A stretch of 64,000 nt of DNA, taken from NCBI RefSeq assembly GCF_004919045.1, contig NZ_SWDW01000008.1, forward strand, positions 1 to 64,000. The letters run 5' to 3'. Below the pieces are notes generated by a model, which saw only the letters and a program-made list of their open reading frames with translations, had not been told where the DNA came from and made no database searches. Source of the DNA: Sinomonas albida (lineage in GTDB: Bacteria > Actinomycetota > Actinomycetes > Actinomycetales > Micrococcaceae). Below are positions 33,382 through 42,977 of the stretch, one piece after another. The translations under genes and the position numbers were made by a program. The first letter of the stretch is position 1; each line of letters begins with the position of its first letter.

Positions 33382-34671
33382 ATGAGAAAGACGTTCTCCA
33401 AGTACGGTGCGCCATTAGCCATGGCGAGCGTACTGGCCCTGGCGCTCTCTGCCTGCAGCGGCGGAAGCAGCTCCGGTGGCGGCGGCGGGGGAGGTGGGGA
33501 CGCCTCCTCGAATCTCGATGGGCGCGGTCCCATCACGTACGTGCAGGGCAAGGACAACTCGAACGTCGTCCGCCCGCTCGTCGACAAGTGGAATGCTGCT
33601 CACCCGGACCAGAAGGTCACGTTCAAGGAGCAGTCTGATTCGGCAGACCAGCAGCACGACGACCTCGTCCAGCACTTCCAAGGGAAGGACACGAACTACG
33701 ACGTAGTCGACGTCGACGTCATCTGGACCGCCGAGTTCGCCGCGAAGGGCTGGCTGCAGCCGCTCAAGGACAAGTTGGCCTTCGACACTTCGGCGATGCT
33801 GCCTGCAACTGTGAAGACGGCGACCTACAGCGGCACGCTCTACGCGGCCCCGCAGACGTCTGACGGTGGCCTCCTCTACTACCGCAAGGATCTCGTGCCC
33901 AACCCGCCCAAGACGTGGGACGAGATGATGAGCATGTGCTCGATCGCCAAGCAGAACAACATCGGCTGCTACGCGGGCCAGTTCCAGAAGTACGAGGGCC
34001 TCACGGTCAATGCTTCTGAAGCGATCAACACCTTCGGTGGCAAGATCGTGGACGATTCCGGCAAGGCTGCAGTCAACTCGTCGGATGCCAAGACGGGCCT
34101 CGGCAAGCTGGTCGACGCGTTCAAGAGCGGCAACATCCCGGCCGAGGCGATCACGTACAAGGAAGAGGACAGCCGCACGGCGTTCCAGGATGGCAAGCTG
34201 CTGTTCCTGCGCAACTGGCCGTACGTCTACAGCATCGCGAGCAAGACGGACGGTTCGTCCAAGGTCGCTGACAAGTTCGGCATCGCACCGCTTCCGGGCA
34301 AGTCCGGGCCGGGCGCGTCGTCGCTCGGTGGCCACAACGTGGCGATGAGCGTCTACTCGAAGAACAAGGCCACGGCTCTTGACTTCATGAAGTTCATGAC
34401 GAGCCAGGAGACGGAGACGTTCTACGCGACGCAGGGCTCCCTCGCTCCGGTGCTCTCGAGCCTCTACTCGGACCAGACGCTCGTGCAGAAGCTCCCGTAC
34501 CTGCCCACGCTGCTGACGTCGATCCAGAACGCCGTCCCGCGTCCCGTCACGCCGTTCTACCCGGCCGTGACGAAGGCGGTGGAGGATAACGCCTACGCCG
34601 CCCTCAAGGGAGACAAGACGGTCGATCAAGCGGTGGCAGACATGCAGTCCGCTATCGAGGCCGCAAAGTAG
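33382..34671 (+). CDS. Trehalose/maltose-type sugar-binding lipoprotein
   Basis: The protein has 429 residues from the ATG at 33382 (AAGGGAG upstream). The signal peptide ends in the lipobox LALSACSGG, followed by a long Gly/Ser linker. The SBP_bac_1 body has KVTFKEQSDSADQQHDDLVQ, VDVIWTAEFAAKGWLQPL and the ligand-face LFLRNWPYVYSIA. The resemblance is to ThuE/LpqY-type disaccharide binders. It heads an operon with two permeases, a small membrane protein and a LacI regulator. Confidence 0.9.
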   Translation: MRKTFSKYGAPLAMASVLALALSACSGGSSSGGGGGGGGDASSNLDGRGPITYVQGKDNSNVVRPLVDKWNAAHPDQKVTFKEQSDSADQQHDDLVQHFQGKDTNYDVVDVDVIWTAEFAAKGWLQPLKDKLAFDTSAMLPATVKTATYSGTLYAAPQTSDGGLLYYRKDLVPNPPKTWDEMMSMCSIAKQNNIGCYAGQFQKYEGLTVNASEAINTFGGKIVDDSGKAAVNSSDAKTGLGKLVDAFKSGNIPAEAITYKEEDSRTAFQDGKLLFLRNWPYVYSIASKTDGSSKVADKFGIAPLPGKSGPGASSLGGHNVAMSVYSKNKATALDFMKFMTSQETETFYATQGSLAPVLSSLYSDQTLVQKLPYLPTLLTSIQNAVPRPVTPFYPAVTKAVEDNAYAALKGDKTVDQAVADMQSAIEAAK

Positions 34672-34746
34672 CCAGGCCGTGAGCTGGTGGCCCGGGGGCC
34701 GGAAACGACCCCCGGGCCAGCCGGCCCCCTGAACAGGAGAGATTCG

Positions 34747-35754
34747 ATGTCTACGAAACTCCCGGAGCGAACCCAGGCCAAGGCGAAAGCCGAAGGCCAC
34801 CACATGCCGGGTCGCGAGAGCGCGGACCGGAAGCAAGTCACTCAAGGCCGCTGGGCCTCGCTTCTTCTACTGCCCACGCTCGTGCTGCTGGCCATCGTCA
34901 TCATCTACCCGGTGGTCAACGCCATCATCATGTCCTTCCAGAAGGACGCTGGCCTCAATGCCGCGACCGGGTTCTTCGAGCAGGGCGGTGCGGCAGGATT
35001 CGACAACTACGCGCACTGGCTGCTTCAGCAGTGCAACGGACAGGCCTGCCCGCCTGGAACCATCGGCTCCCAGTTCTGGTCTGCCTTCGGAACGACGTTC
35101 TTCTTCACGGTCGTGACGGTGGCCCTTGAGACCGTCCTGGGCTTCTGGATGGCGATCATCATGGCGCGGTCCTTCCGCGGACGGAGTGCGGTCCGCGCTG
35201 CCGTCCTCGTTCCGTGGGCCATTCCCACGGCCGTGACCGCCAAGCTGTGGTTCTTCATCTTCGCGTTCGACGGCATTGCCAACAAGCTGTTCGGGACCCA
35301 GATCCTCTGGACGGGGTCTGAGTGGCCTGCCAAGTGGGCGATCGTCATCTCCGATACATGGAAGACCACGCCGTTCATGGCGCTCCTTATCCTTGCCGGG
35401 CTCCAGCTCATCCCGGATGAGGTCTACGAGGCCGCCAAGGTCGACGGCGCCACCGCGTGGCAGCGCTTCACCCAGATCACCCTGCCGCTCGTGAAGCCGG
35501 CGCTCATGGTCGCGGTCCTGTTCCGCGTGCTCGACGCGCTGCGCATGTTCGACCTGCCGTACATCATGACGCAGGGCGCCAACAACACGACCACGCTCTC
35601 GATCCTCGTCGTCGACCAGATCCGCGAGGGGTTCAACAGCGCGGCGGCGCTCTCGACCATCACGTTCATCGTGATCTTCCTGGTCGCGTTCATCTTTGTC
35701 CGCTTCCTCGGTGCGAACGCCGTGGGCGCGGCCACCTCCTCGGGAAAGAAGTGA
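34747..35754 (+). CDS. Sugar ABC transporter permease (MalF/ThuF-type)
   Basis: The 335-residue protein starts at the ATG at 34747 (GGAGAG upstream). A hydrophilic tail of about 35 residues precedes the first membrane segment (LLLLPTLVLLAIVIIYPVV). Six segments and the EAA loop EVYEAAKVDGATAWQRFTQI identify a CUT1 permease. An insert with two cysteines (QQCNGQACPPG) lies in the first extracytosolic loop and may form a disulfide. Confidence 0.93.
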   Translation: MSTKLPERTQAKAKAEGHHMPGRESADRKQVTQGRWASLLLLPTLVLLAIVIIYPVVNAIIMSFQKDAGLNAATGFFEQGGAAGFDNYAHWLLQQCNGQACPPGTIGSQFWSAFGTTFFFTVVTVALETVLGFWMAIIMARSFRGRSAVRAAVLVPWAIPTAVTAKLWFFIFAFDGIANKLFGTQILWTGSEWPAKWAIVISDTWKTTPFMALLILAGLQLIPDEVYEAAKVDGATAWQRFTQITLPLVKPALMVAVLFRVLDALRMFDLPYIMTQGANNTTTLSILVVDQIREGFNSAAALSTITFIVIFLVAFIFVRFLGANAVGAATSSGKK

Positions 35755-35755
35755 C

Positions 35756-36637
35756 ATGGCCGCCACCGCAACGCTCCCGCGCACCGCAACGGCGCCTGCT
35801 CGCCGCAAGCGCTTCGACTGGGGCCAGGTCCGTACCTACATCTCGGCCCTGATCATCCTCGTTTGGTGCCTCCTACCGGCCTACTGGATGATCGTGACGG
35901 CTTTCCGGGACACCGCCTTCACGTTCGATTCGAGCTTCTGGCCAACCCACGTCACGTGGGACAACTTCGCCACGGTGTTCGACGAAAGTCTCGGCAACCA
36001 CTTCGGCCGGAACCTGCTCAACAGCCTCATCGTGGCGGGCGTGACCACGGTCGTCGCCCTCGTGGTCGGCGTCTTCGCGGCCTATGCTCTGGCGCGACTG
36101 AACTTCCGGTTCAAGTTCGCCGTGATGGGGTTCATTCTCGGCGCCTCGATGTTCCCGGGCGTCGCGCTCGTGACGCCTCTCTTCCAGCTTTTCACCAACA
36201 TCGGCTGGATGGGGAGCTATCAGGCGATGATCATCCCCGACATCTCCTTCACGCTTCCCCTCACGGTGTACACGTTGACTTCGTTCTTCCGTGAGATGCC
36301 CTGGGAGCTTGAGGAGTCGGCACGCATCGACGGGTGCACTCAGGGCCAGGCGTTCCGGAAGATCATCCTTCCGCTCGCCGCACCCGCCACGTTTACCACC
36401 GCGATCCTGGCCTTCATCGGGGCCTGGAACGAGTTCCTCATCGCGAGCCAGCTGTCCTCGGACGCAACCCGTCCGGTGACTGTTGCGATCGCGTACTTCG
36501 CTGGCGCGCAGCCACACCAGGAGCCGTACACGGCCGTCATGGCGGCAGGTACGATCGTGACGGTCCCCTTGGTGATCTTGGTGCTGGTCTTCCAGCGGAA
36601 GATTGTCGCGGGACTCACCGCGGGCGCGGTGAAGTGA
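35756..36637 (+). CDS. Sugar ABC transporter permease (MalG/ThuG-type)
   Basis: The 293-residue protein begins MAATATLPRTATAPARRKRF, 1 bp after the preceding stop. Six membrane segments are visible, with the EAA loop ELEESARIDGCTQGQAFRKI. It pairs with the preceding permease. There is no ATPase gene in the operon, as for the other CUT1 systems here, so a shared MsmK-type ATPase is assumed. Confidence 0.93.
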   Translation: MAATATLPRTATAPARRKRFDWGQVRTYISALIILVWCLLPAYWMIVTAFRDTAFTFDSSFWPTHVTWDNFATVFDESLGNHFGRNLLNSLIVAGVTTVVALVVGVFAAYALARLNFRFKFAVMGFILGASMFPGVALVTPLFQLFTNIGWMGSYQAMIIPDISFTLPLTVYTLTSFFREMPWELEESARIDGCTQGQAFRKIILPLAAPATFTTAILAFIGAWNEFLIASQLSSDATRPVTVAIAYFAGAQPHQEPYTAVMAAGTIVTVPLVILVLVFQRKIVAGLTAGAVK

Positions 36638-36924
36638 CAGGGGAGGCACGCCGCCGACCGTGGGATCCGTTCTCGGTCGGAGGAGAGGCGTACCGTCTCT
36701 CCTCCGGCCCGAGACGGGCCGTGGTTGAGCAGTTTGAGATCTTCGTCGGTTTCCTGGGCTTCTGGGCGCTCGTCCTCTTCGTGGTGACGGTGTGGCTCGA
36801 GATGACCGGGCAGTCGGCGCTGTGGTGGGCGCTCGGGCTTGCCGCGGTGCTTGCCGCCATGGGCGGGCTCTGGGCGCTGAGACGCAGGGTTCTCCGGCGG
36901 CACACGGACGACGCCGAGCAGTAA
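36634..36924 (+). CDS. Small two-helix membrane protein coupled to the ABC operon
   Basis: The 96-residue protein starts at a GTG (36634) in a GTGA overlap with the permease stop. A hydrophilic head (GEARRRPWDPFSVGGEAYRL) is followed by two membrane helices (FLGFWALVLFVVTVWLEM and WWALGLAAVLAAMGGLWAL) and a basic tail. It is unlike the transporter subunits. Coupled translation suggests a helper of the importer. The function is unknown. Confidence 0.75.
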   Translation: MTGEARRRPWDPFSVGGEAYRLSSGPRRAVVEQFEIFVGFLGFWALVLFVVTVWLEMTGQSALWWALGLAAVLAAMGGLWALRRRVLRRHTDDAEQ

Positions 36925-36972
36925 GTCCGGCGTACGCCTCGCCGGCGCTGGGGCCGGGAACACGGAGGGAAT

Positions 36973-37998
36973 ATGGTCGGGATCGAGGACGTCGCCGCAG
37001 CAGCGGGGGTGTCGACGGCAACGGTCTCGAGAGCTATCCGTGGGCTGCCCCGTGTGTCTCCGAGGACGCGGGACAAGATCCTGGCGACGGCAAAGGAACT
37101 GGGGTACGTCCCCTCCTCCGCGGCCTCGCGGCTTGCGTCAGGCAAGACCAGGACCATCGGCGTGCTCTCGCCCTACGTGGACCGCTGGTTCTTCGGCAAG
37201 GCGATCGACGGCGTGGACCGCGAACTGCACGGGCGCGGCTACAACCTCTCGCTCTTCAATCTCGGCGGGCGCACGCAGCCGCGCGAACGGCTCTTCAGCA
37301 AGTCCATGGTGCACAAGCAGATCGACGCGCTCCTGCTCATCTGCATGTACCTGCACCCGGAGGAGATCGACGACCTCCACAAGATCGAAATGCCGCTCGT
37401 TGTGGTCGGGGGCCCGGTGCCAGGGTGTTCCAACGTTGGCATCGATGACTACCTCGCGGCTCGGACCATTACCGAGCACCTCATCGGCCTGGGCCACCGT
37501 CACATCGCGCTCCTCCACGGTCAGGACGATTCGGACCTCAACTTCAGCGTGCCGCGGATCCGCGTCGAGGGCTTCCACGACGCCGTGCATCGCGCGGGCC
37601 TCGAGTTCGATCCCGACACAGCCCTCTTCGGCAACTTCACCGTGGAGAGCGGCGTCGAGGCGATGCGCCGCTTCATGGAGCTCCCGCGGCCCCGGCCGAC
37701 CGCGATCGTGTGCGCCTCGGATGAGATGGCGCTCGGCGTCATCTTCGAGGCGCGGCGGCAGGGCATCCGAATTCCCGCGGAGCTGTCGGTCGTGGGGATC
37801 GACGGCCACGAAATGGGTGCGGCCGTCGGGCTCACCACCGTGTGGCAGGACCCGACCGCGCAGGCCCGACGGGGGACTCAGATGCTCCTCGCTGAACTGG
37901 GCGGAGACGAGGGGGCTGTGCATCCCGAGAATGCGGAGCAGCGCCTCGTGGTCCGGGAGTCGACAGCGCCGCCCTACAGCCGCCTCGCCTACAGATGA
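36973..37998 (+). CDS. LacI-family regulator of the trehalose-type operon
   Basis: The 341-residue protein begins almost at the HTH (MVGIEDVAAAAGVSTATVSR), with GGAGG upstream. The sensor domain runs from RTIGVLSPYVDRWFFGKAID. Its recognition helix is canonical, matching the AAGCGCTT core found at the operon promoter (33284-33295). As the last gene of the operon it should be autoregulated. A repeat array follows directly. Confidence 0.9.
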   Translation: MVGIEDVAAAAGVSTATVSRAIRGLPRVSPRTRDKILATAKELGYVPSSAASRLASGKTRTIGVLSPYVDRWFFGKAIDGVDRELHGRGYNLSLFNLGGRTQPRERLFSKSMVHKQIDALLLICMYLHPEEIDDLHKIEMPLVVVGGPVPGCSNVGIDDYLAARTITEHLIGLGHRHIALLHGQDDSDLNFSVPRIRVEGFHDAVHRAGLEFDPDTALFGNFTVESGVEAMRRFMELPRPRPTAIVCASDEMALGVIFEARRQGIRIPAELSVVGIDGHEMGAAVGLTTVWQDPTAQARRGTQMLLAELGGDEGAVHPENAEQRLVVRESTAPPYSRLAYR

Positions 37999-38001
37999 GT
38001 C

Positions 38002-38247
38002 TCGGGTACGCCAACTCCGTCCTCTAGCCGTTTCGGGTACGCCAACTGGGCCGTCTAGCCGTTTCGGGTACGCCAACTCCGTCCCCTAGCCGCTTCGGGT
38101 ACAGATCATCTGTACCCGAGACGTGTTGGGTGGGGTGGTATCTGTACCCGAGACGTGTTGGGTGGGGTGGTATCTGTACCCGAGAGGTGTTGGGTGGGGT
38201 GGTATCTGTACCCGAGACGTGTTGGGTGGGGTGGTATCTGTACCCGA
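38002..38247. repeat. Inverted repeat array A (31/32-bp periodic)
   Basis: TCGGGTAC occurs at 38002, 38033, 38064 and 38095, exactly 31 bp apart. The inverse GTACCCGA occurs at 38112, 38144, 38176, 38208 and 38240, exactly 32 bp apart. The two inner copies form a perfect palindrome at 38095-38119 (12-bp arms TCGGGTACAGAT around one C). Left linkers share GCCAACT and CTAGCCG; right linkers are G-rich (GTGTTGGGTGGGGTGG) and nearly identical. The array lies between convergent genes. Arrays of the same family occur at 46254 and 59089. It is not CRISPR: the linkers are repeated and the arms are inverted. Confidence 0.95.
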
Positions 38248-38255
38248 GACGTGAG

Positions 38256-39101
38256 TCAGGAGGCGCGGGCGAGCTGGCGGATCGGGATCCACCTCGAGGC
38301 CAGCCGGCGGTACGCGGCGGCGGCCCCGGTCATGTCCCCCTCCGCGAGGCATTCGATCCCGAGCCTCACGTCGAGGCACGATTCGTCCGGGTACACGCGG
38401 TCAGCGACTTTGCCATAGTCCAGCTCGATGGCCGATTCGGGATTGAACTCCTCGAGCCACTCCGTGAGCGTCGTGAGCTCGTCGAGCATGCTCATGTCCG
38501 GGGCGGCGAGAGCGAGATTGGCCACGGCGAAGCGCGCCCGGCTGATCGCCTTCGACCACGGTGCGACCATACGGACGGTCCGCAGGTGGTCCCCGGCCTC
38601 GACGAGCTCGGTCGGGTCCGACTCCTGGAACAGCACGAACCAGCTGAACGGGATGCCCCACAGGGATTCGCGCGTGTTGATGCGCGGCGAGGTGGACTCC
38701 GCCGCGATCCGGTCCACGCGCTGCTGGTGCCGTTCGCGGGCCTCCTCCGGGAGCATGAGCTCGGCCAGGATGCGCGGCGCCGTGCTGATCACGGATTCGG
38801 CCGCGAGACCCGAGCGCAGCACGAGCTGGCTCGGGCAGTACAGCGTGGTCCCGTTGACCGTCAAAGACCGGGTGAACTCGGCCGAATCGCCCGGGAACGG
38901 GTCGCCCGAGGCGCTCACGATGCGGTCCAACGCGGCGTCGGACTCGGCGGTGTCCAGCGCCTCGCGGCCGCCCTTGGGCCGCAGCCCAGACTTGAGCCGG
39001 TCGCGCTCGTGGGAGCTGAACGCCTCAAGCGGTTCGTACACGCGGAGGTGTGATGAAAGGGGCCGCCCCGCGAAGCCCTGAGGGTCGCTCAACTCAGCCA
39101 C
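38256..39101 (-). CDS. Uncharacterised actinobacterial protein
   Basis: The 281-residue protein (MAELSDPQGFAGRPLSSHLR...) is soluble with no signal peptide. Segments that look conserved include LRVYEPLEAFSSHERDRL, WGIPFSWFVLFQESDP and the C-terminal GAAAAYRRLASRWIPIRQLA. I believe it belongs to a conserved actinobacterial family without known function. It is the last of a minus-strand group with xthA (24 bp apart) and ends just beside repeat array A. Confidence 0.8.
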   Translation of the reverse strand: MAELSDPQGFAGRPLSSHLRVYEPLEAFSSHERDRLKSGLRPKGGREALDTAESDAALDRIVSASGDPFPGDSAEFTRSLTVNGTTLYCPSQLVLRSGLAAESVISTAPRILAELMLPEEARERHQQRVDRIAAESTSPRINTRESLWGIPFSWFVLFQESDPTELVEAGDHLRTVRMVAPWSKAISRARFAVANLALAAPDMSMLDELTTLTEWLEEFNPESAIELDYGKVADRVYPDESCLDVRLGIECLAEGDMTGAAAAYRRLASRWIPIRQLARAS

Positions 39102-39125
39102 CCGCCGTCGTCCGCGGCGCCGAGC

Positions 39126-39938
39126 TCACGCGCCGTCCGCAAGCTCCACCACCACGGGAGCATGATCGGACGCGCCCTTGCCCTTGCGCTCCTCACGGTC
39201 GAAGTGCGCGCCCACCACGCGCGCCTCGAGCGCCGGCGAGGCGAGCACGAAGTCGATCCTCATGCCCTCCTTCTTCGGGAAGCGCAGCTGCTTGTAATCC
39301 CAGTACGTGTACACGCCGGGTCCCGGAGTGTAGCGGCGCGCGGCGTCCGTGAAGCCGCTCGCCTCGAAGGCCCGGAAGGCCTCGCGCTCGGGCTCGCTCA
39401 CATGCGTCCAGCCCTCTGCGCGGAAGAGGTCGATGTCCCAGACGTCCTCGTCGAGGGGCGCGATGTTCCAGTCGCCCACGAGCGCGATCTGCGCCTTGGG
39501 GTCCTGGGCGAGCCATTCGGAGGCGTGCTTGTTGAGCGTCGCGAGCCATTCGAGCTTGTAGGGCATGTGCTCGTCGTCGAGCGCGCGCCCGTTCGGCACG
39601 TAAAGCGACCAGACCCGCACCCCGCCGCACGTGGCGCCAATGGCACGAGCCTCCTGCTCAGCCTCGACCCCGCCCTTGCCGAACGTGGGCTGGTCAGGGA
39701 ACGTGCGCGAGACGTCGTCGAGCCCCACCCGGGAGGCGATCGCCACGCCGTTCCACTGGCTCAGGCCGAAATGCGCAACCTCGTACCCGTTGCGCTCGAA
39801 GAGCTCCCACGGGAAGTTGTCGTCCCGGCACTTGGTCTCCTGCATCGCCAGGACGTCGATGTCGCTGCGCAGCAGCCAGCTCTCCACGCGGTCGGCGCGG
39901 GCGCGGAGGGAGTTCACGTTCCAGGTGGCGATCTTCAC
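39126..39938 (-). CDS. xthA: Exodeoxyribonuclease III
   Basis: The 270-residue protein starts at the GTG at 39938 (V)KIATWNVNSLRARADRV. It carries the AP-endonuclease/exonuclease III motifs: the metal Glu in MQETKCRDDNFP, YVPNGRALDD, VGDWNIAPLDEDVWD, RIDFVLASP and the catalytic SDHAPVVVEL. It repairs abasic sites and trims 3' ends. The length is typical. There is little spacing to the uncharacterised downstream gene. Confidence 0.95.
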   Translation of the reverse strand: MKIATWNVNSLRARADRVESWLLRSDIDVLAMQETKCRDDNFPWELFERNGYEVAHFGLSQWNGVAIASRVGLDDVSRTFPDQPTFGKGGVEAEQEARAIGATCGGVRVWSLYVPNGRALDDEHMPYKLEWLATLNKHASEWLAQDPKAQIALVGDWNIAPLDEDVWDIDLFRAEGWTHVSEPEREAFRAFEASGFTDAARRYTPGPGVYTYWDYKQLRFPKKEGMRIDFVLASPALEARVVGAHFDREERKGKGASDHAPVVVELADGA

Positions 39939-40008
39939 GCTGCCCACGCTATCAATCCAGCAGCCAGTCGGCACCGTGAGGTGCCTCGGCTTCCGGATTG
40001 ATCTGGGG

Positions 40009-40854
40009 TTACTTCGACCAGGCGGTCGCACCCTCGTGCCACCACGTGTCGAAGCGCGTGACCGGGGTGGCGCGCTTGTGGCGCGTGATGAGGAAGCGGC
40101 GCTCGATCGCCTCCGCGACGCTGTCCGGGACGTCCCTGCCCTCGAGGTAATCATCGATCTCCTCGTAGGTGATGCCGAGCTCGTGCTCGTCGGTGCGGCC
40201 GGGCTGGAGGTCGAGGAGGTCCGCCGTGGGCACCTTCTGCCAGATCCGCTCGGGGGCGCCGAGGTGCTGCAGCAGCTGGCGGTTCTGGCGCTTGTTCAGG
40301 CCGAAGAGGGGCAGGATGTCCGCTCCGCCGTCGCCGAACTTGGTGAAGAAGCCCGTGACCGACTCGGCGCCGTGGTCGGTGCCGATCACCAGGAGATTGC
40401 GCTCGCCCGCGATCATGTACTGCGCGATCATGCGCGAGCGGGCCTTGGTGTTGCCGCGGACGAAGTCGCTGAGATCTTCGTCGGATGTCCGGCGGTATTC
40501 GGACTCGAAGCCGTCCACGGCCGCCTTGACGTTGAACATCCACTCCGACTTGGCGCGCACGAACTCGAGCGCGGCCCGCGCGTCGTCCTCGTCGTGCTGG
40601 ACGCCGTGGGGGAGCCGCACCGCAATGAAGTCCGCCTCGATGCCGTCCTCGGCGAGGGATTCGACGGCGAGCTGCGCGAGGCGGCCCGCGAGCGAGGAAT
40701 CGAGACCGCCGCTGATCCCGAGCACGAAGCCCTTTGCCCCGGTGGCCCGGAGGTAGTCCTTGAGGAACGCGACCCTCGCCTCTACTTCTTCTGCGGGGTC
40801 GATCTGCGGCTTGACGCCCATCTCGTCGATGATCTTCGCCTGAAGTTCGCGCAT
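40009..40854 (-). CDS. nadE: NH3-dependent NAD+ synthetase
   Basis: The 281-residue protein begins [20 protein letters not shown]. The PP-loop ATPase motif is [16 protein letters not shown], with [20 protein letters not shown] and [15 protein letters not shown]. There is no N-terminal glutaminase domain, so it should use ammonia to convert deamido-NAD to NAD. The length matches the E. coli-type enzyme. It lies 4 bp downstream of the GntR-type regulator gene on the same strand. Confidence 0.96.
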   Translation of the reverse strand: MRELQAKIIDEMGVKPQIDPAEEVEARVAFLKDYLRATGAKGFVLGISGGLDSSLAGRLAQLAVESLAEDGIEADFIAVRLPHGVQHDEDDARAALEFVRAKSEWMFNVKAAVDGFESEYRRTSDEDLSDFVRGNTKARSRMIAQYMIAGERNLLVIGTDHGAESVTGFFTKFGDGGADILPLFGLNKRQNRQLLQHLGAPERIWQKVPTADLLDLQPGRTDEHELGITYEEIDDYLEGRDVPDSVAEAIERRFLITRHKRATPVTRFDTWWHEGATAWSK

Positions 40855-40858
40855 GGGG

Positions 40859-41641
40859 CTAGCGTACTTCAGGCATGTTTCCTGAGGGTTGCGTCTCGGT
40901 GGACGGCTCGGGCCGGGTCCACAGGTGCGACATCTCGTTCACGGAGCGCACCACGAGCCGCTCCATGCCGGCGCGCGCCGCTGGCCCGTCCCCCCGCTGG
41001 ATTGCGGCCGCGACCTCGAGGTGGCCCTCGAGCGCCGAGCGGTCGAGGTGCGGGGGCATGAGCCCGTGGTGGACGCGCCCGGCCAGGACCTCCTCCGTGA
41101 CACGGTTGAGCTTGCCGAACATGCCGTTTCCGCTCGCCGCGAGGACCGCGTGGTGGAACGCGATGTCGAGCTCGACGAACTCCTCGGTGTTCTCGGTGGT
41201 GCCCGCGGCCCACATGGCCGCGGAGAGCCGCACGATCTCGGCCCGCGCGGCGTCCCCAGCCCGCTCGGCGGCGAGCTGGGCTGCTAGGGGTTCGACGGCG
41301 CGGCGGAGCTCCGTGAGCTCCTGCAGCTGCGCGACGCGGTGCGGCGAGGCGAGCTTCCAGCGGATCACCTGAGGGCTGAACGCGTCCCATTCCGATTCGG
41401 GCAGCACTACCGTTCCGGTCCGGCGGCGCGGCGCGATCAGCCCGAGCGAGGAGAGCACGCGGAGAACCTCGCGCACGAGCGTGCGAGACACCTTGAAGCG
41501 CGCCTCGAGTTCGTCGGACAGCAGGACGGACGACGGCGCGAGCTCGCCCGAGCAGATCGCCGCGCCTAGGGCGTCGAGCACCTCAGTGTGCCGTCGGGAG
41601 GCTGCGGGTGACGCCTCGGGGGCCTTCGTCATACCGTCCAT
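40859..41641 (-). CDS. GntR/FCD-family regulator of the galactonate operon
   Basis: The 260-residue protein starts at the ATG at 41641; an ATG 9 nt later is possible. The winged HTH includes [20 protein letters not shown] and the C-terminal FCD domain has metal-ligand-type histidines ([23 protein letters not shown]). This is the DgoR/FadR layout. It is divergent from dgoD, 83 bp apart, and so is likely the repressor that responds to galactonate or a 2-keto-3-deoxy sugar. No ribosome binding site is visible, so the transcript may be leaderless. Confidence 0.87.
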   Translation of the reverse strand: MDGMTKAPEASPAASRRHTEVLDALGAAICSGELAPSSVLLSDELEARFKVSRTLVREVLRVLSSLGLIAPRRRTGTVVLPESEWDAFSPQVIRWKLASPHRVAQLQELTELRRAVEPLAAQLAAERAGDAARAEIVRLSAAMWAAGTTENTEEFVELDIAFHHAVLAASGNGMFGKLNRVTEEVLAGRVHHGLMPPHLDRSALEGHLEVAAAIQRGDGPAARAGMERLVVRSVNEMSHLWTRPEPSTETQPSGNMPEVR

Positions 41642-41724
41642 GGTAGTGGCTAGATAAGACTTAACTCGCTACCATCACGAATAAGTACTACAAATCACCG
41701 ATCCGTCGCGAAGGACTGAAGACC

Positions 41725-42870
41725 GTGAAAATCACCCGCATCGAGACCTTCCTCGTCCCGCCCCGCTGGCTGTTCGTGCGTCTCGAGACGGACACGGGCG
41801 TGGTGGGCTGGGGCGAGGCGACGTGCGAGGGTCGCTCCGAGACGGTCCGCACGGCCATCGACCAGCTCGGCGAGCTGCTCATCGGGCAGGACCCCCTGCG
41901 CATCGAGGATCACTGGCAGGTCCTCACGAAGGGCTCGTTCTACCGTGGCGGCCCGATCCTCGCGAGCGCGGTCGCGGGCCTCGACCAGGCGCTGTGGGAC
42001 ATCGCCGGCAAGCACTTCGGCGCGCCCGTGCACCAGCTCCTCGGCGGGCCGGTGCGCGACCGCATCCGGGTGTACGGCTGGGTGGGCGGCGACGAGCCGA
42101 ACGAGGTCGCGGATGCGATCGCGGCCCAGGTCGAGGTGGGCCTCACCGCCGTCAAGATGAACGCCTCGGGGAAGATGTCCCCCAACGGGAGCGTCGCGGA
42201 GCTCGACGGCGTGGTGCGCCGCGTTGCCGCCGCGCGCGAGGTCCTCGGCCCGGACCGCGACGTCGCCGTGGACTTCCACGGCCGCTTCACGCTCGCCACG
42301 GCGCGCCGTGCCGCCTCCCTGCTCGCGGACCTTCATCCGTTCTTCCTCGAGGAGCCCGTGGTGCCGGAGAACTCGCACCTCATCGGGCGCATCGCGGAAT
42401 CCACCACCATCCCCATCGCGACGGGCGAGCGGCTCTACTCGCGGCAGGAGTTCCTGCCCGTGCTGCAGGCCGGGATTGCCGTCGCGCAGCCGGACCTGAG
42501 CCACGCGGGCGGCATCACCGAGGTGCGGAAGATCGCGGCCCTCGCCGAGACGTTCGACGTCCAGCTCGCCCCGCACTGCCCCCTCGGCCCCATCTCGCTC
42601 GCGGCGTGCCTGCAAGTCGGCTTTGCGACCCCGAACTACCTCATCCAGGAGCAGAGCATCGGCATCCACTACAACAAGGGTGCCGAGGTGCTCGACTACG
42701 TGGTGGACAAGACGCCGCTCCGCTTCGTGGACGGCTGCATCGAGCGGCTCACCGCGCCGGGCCTCGGCATCGAGGTCGACGAGGCGGCCGTGCGCGCCGC
42801 CGACGCGCGGGGCCACGCGTGGCGCGGACCCGTGTGGCGGCACGCCGACGGCTCGTTCGCCGAGTGGTGA
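41725..42870 (+). CDS. dgoD: D-galactonate dehydratase
   Basis: The 381-residue protein starts at the GTG at 41725 (AAGGA upstream). It is an enolase-superfamily enzyme of the mandelate racemase group, with the metal ligands in AVDFHGRF, FFLEEPVVPE and IATGERLYSR. QPDLSHAGGITE and LAPHCPLGPISLAACL, plus QSIGIHYNKGAE, match DgoD closely, as does the 381-residue length. It dehydrates D-galactonate to 2-keto-3-deoxygalactonate. It leads an operon with an aldolase and a kinase. Confidence 0.93.
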   Translation: MKITRIETFLVPPRWLFVRLETDTGVVGWGEATCEGRSETVRTAIDQLGELLIGQDPLRIEDHWQVLTKGSFYRGGPILASAVAGLDQALWDIAGKHFGAPVHQLLGGPVRDRIRVYGWVGGDEPNEVADAIAAQVEVGLTAVKMNASGKMSPNGSVAELDGVVRRVAAAREVLGPDRDVAVDFHGRFTLATARRAASLLADLHPFFLEEPVVPENSHLIGRIAESTTIPIATGERLYSRQEFLPVLQAGIAVAQPDLSHAGGITEVRKIAALAETFDVQLAPHCPLGPISLAACLQVGFATPNYLIQEQSIGIHYNKGAEVLDYVVDKTPLRFVDGCIERLTAPGLGIEVDEAAVRAADARGHAWRGPVWRHADGSFAEW

Positions 42871-42977
42871 GCCGGGGCGCGGGGCGCGGGCGAGGCGCGG
42901 CCGGAATCCGGAGCGCGGTCGGAATCCAGAGCAGTGAGCGGTACAGCAAAACGGACGTCGGTGATAGGAAAGTGACT

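Noticed and set aside
38002-38247. CRISPR-like array
   Set aside because: The period is 31-32 bp, but the linkers are repeats themselves rather than unique spacers, the two arms are inverted around a palindrome, and no cas genes are near.
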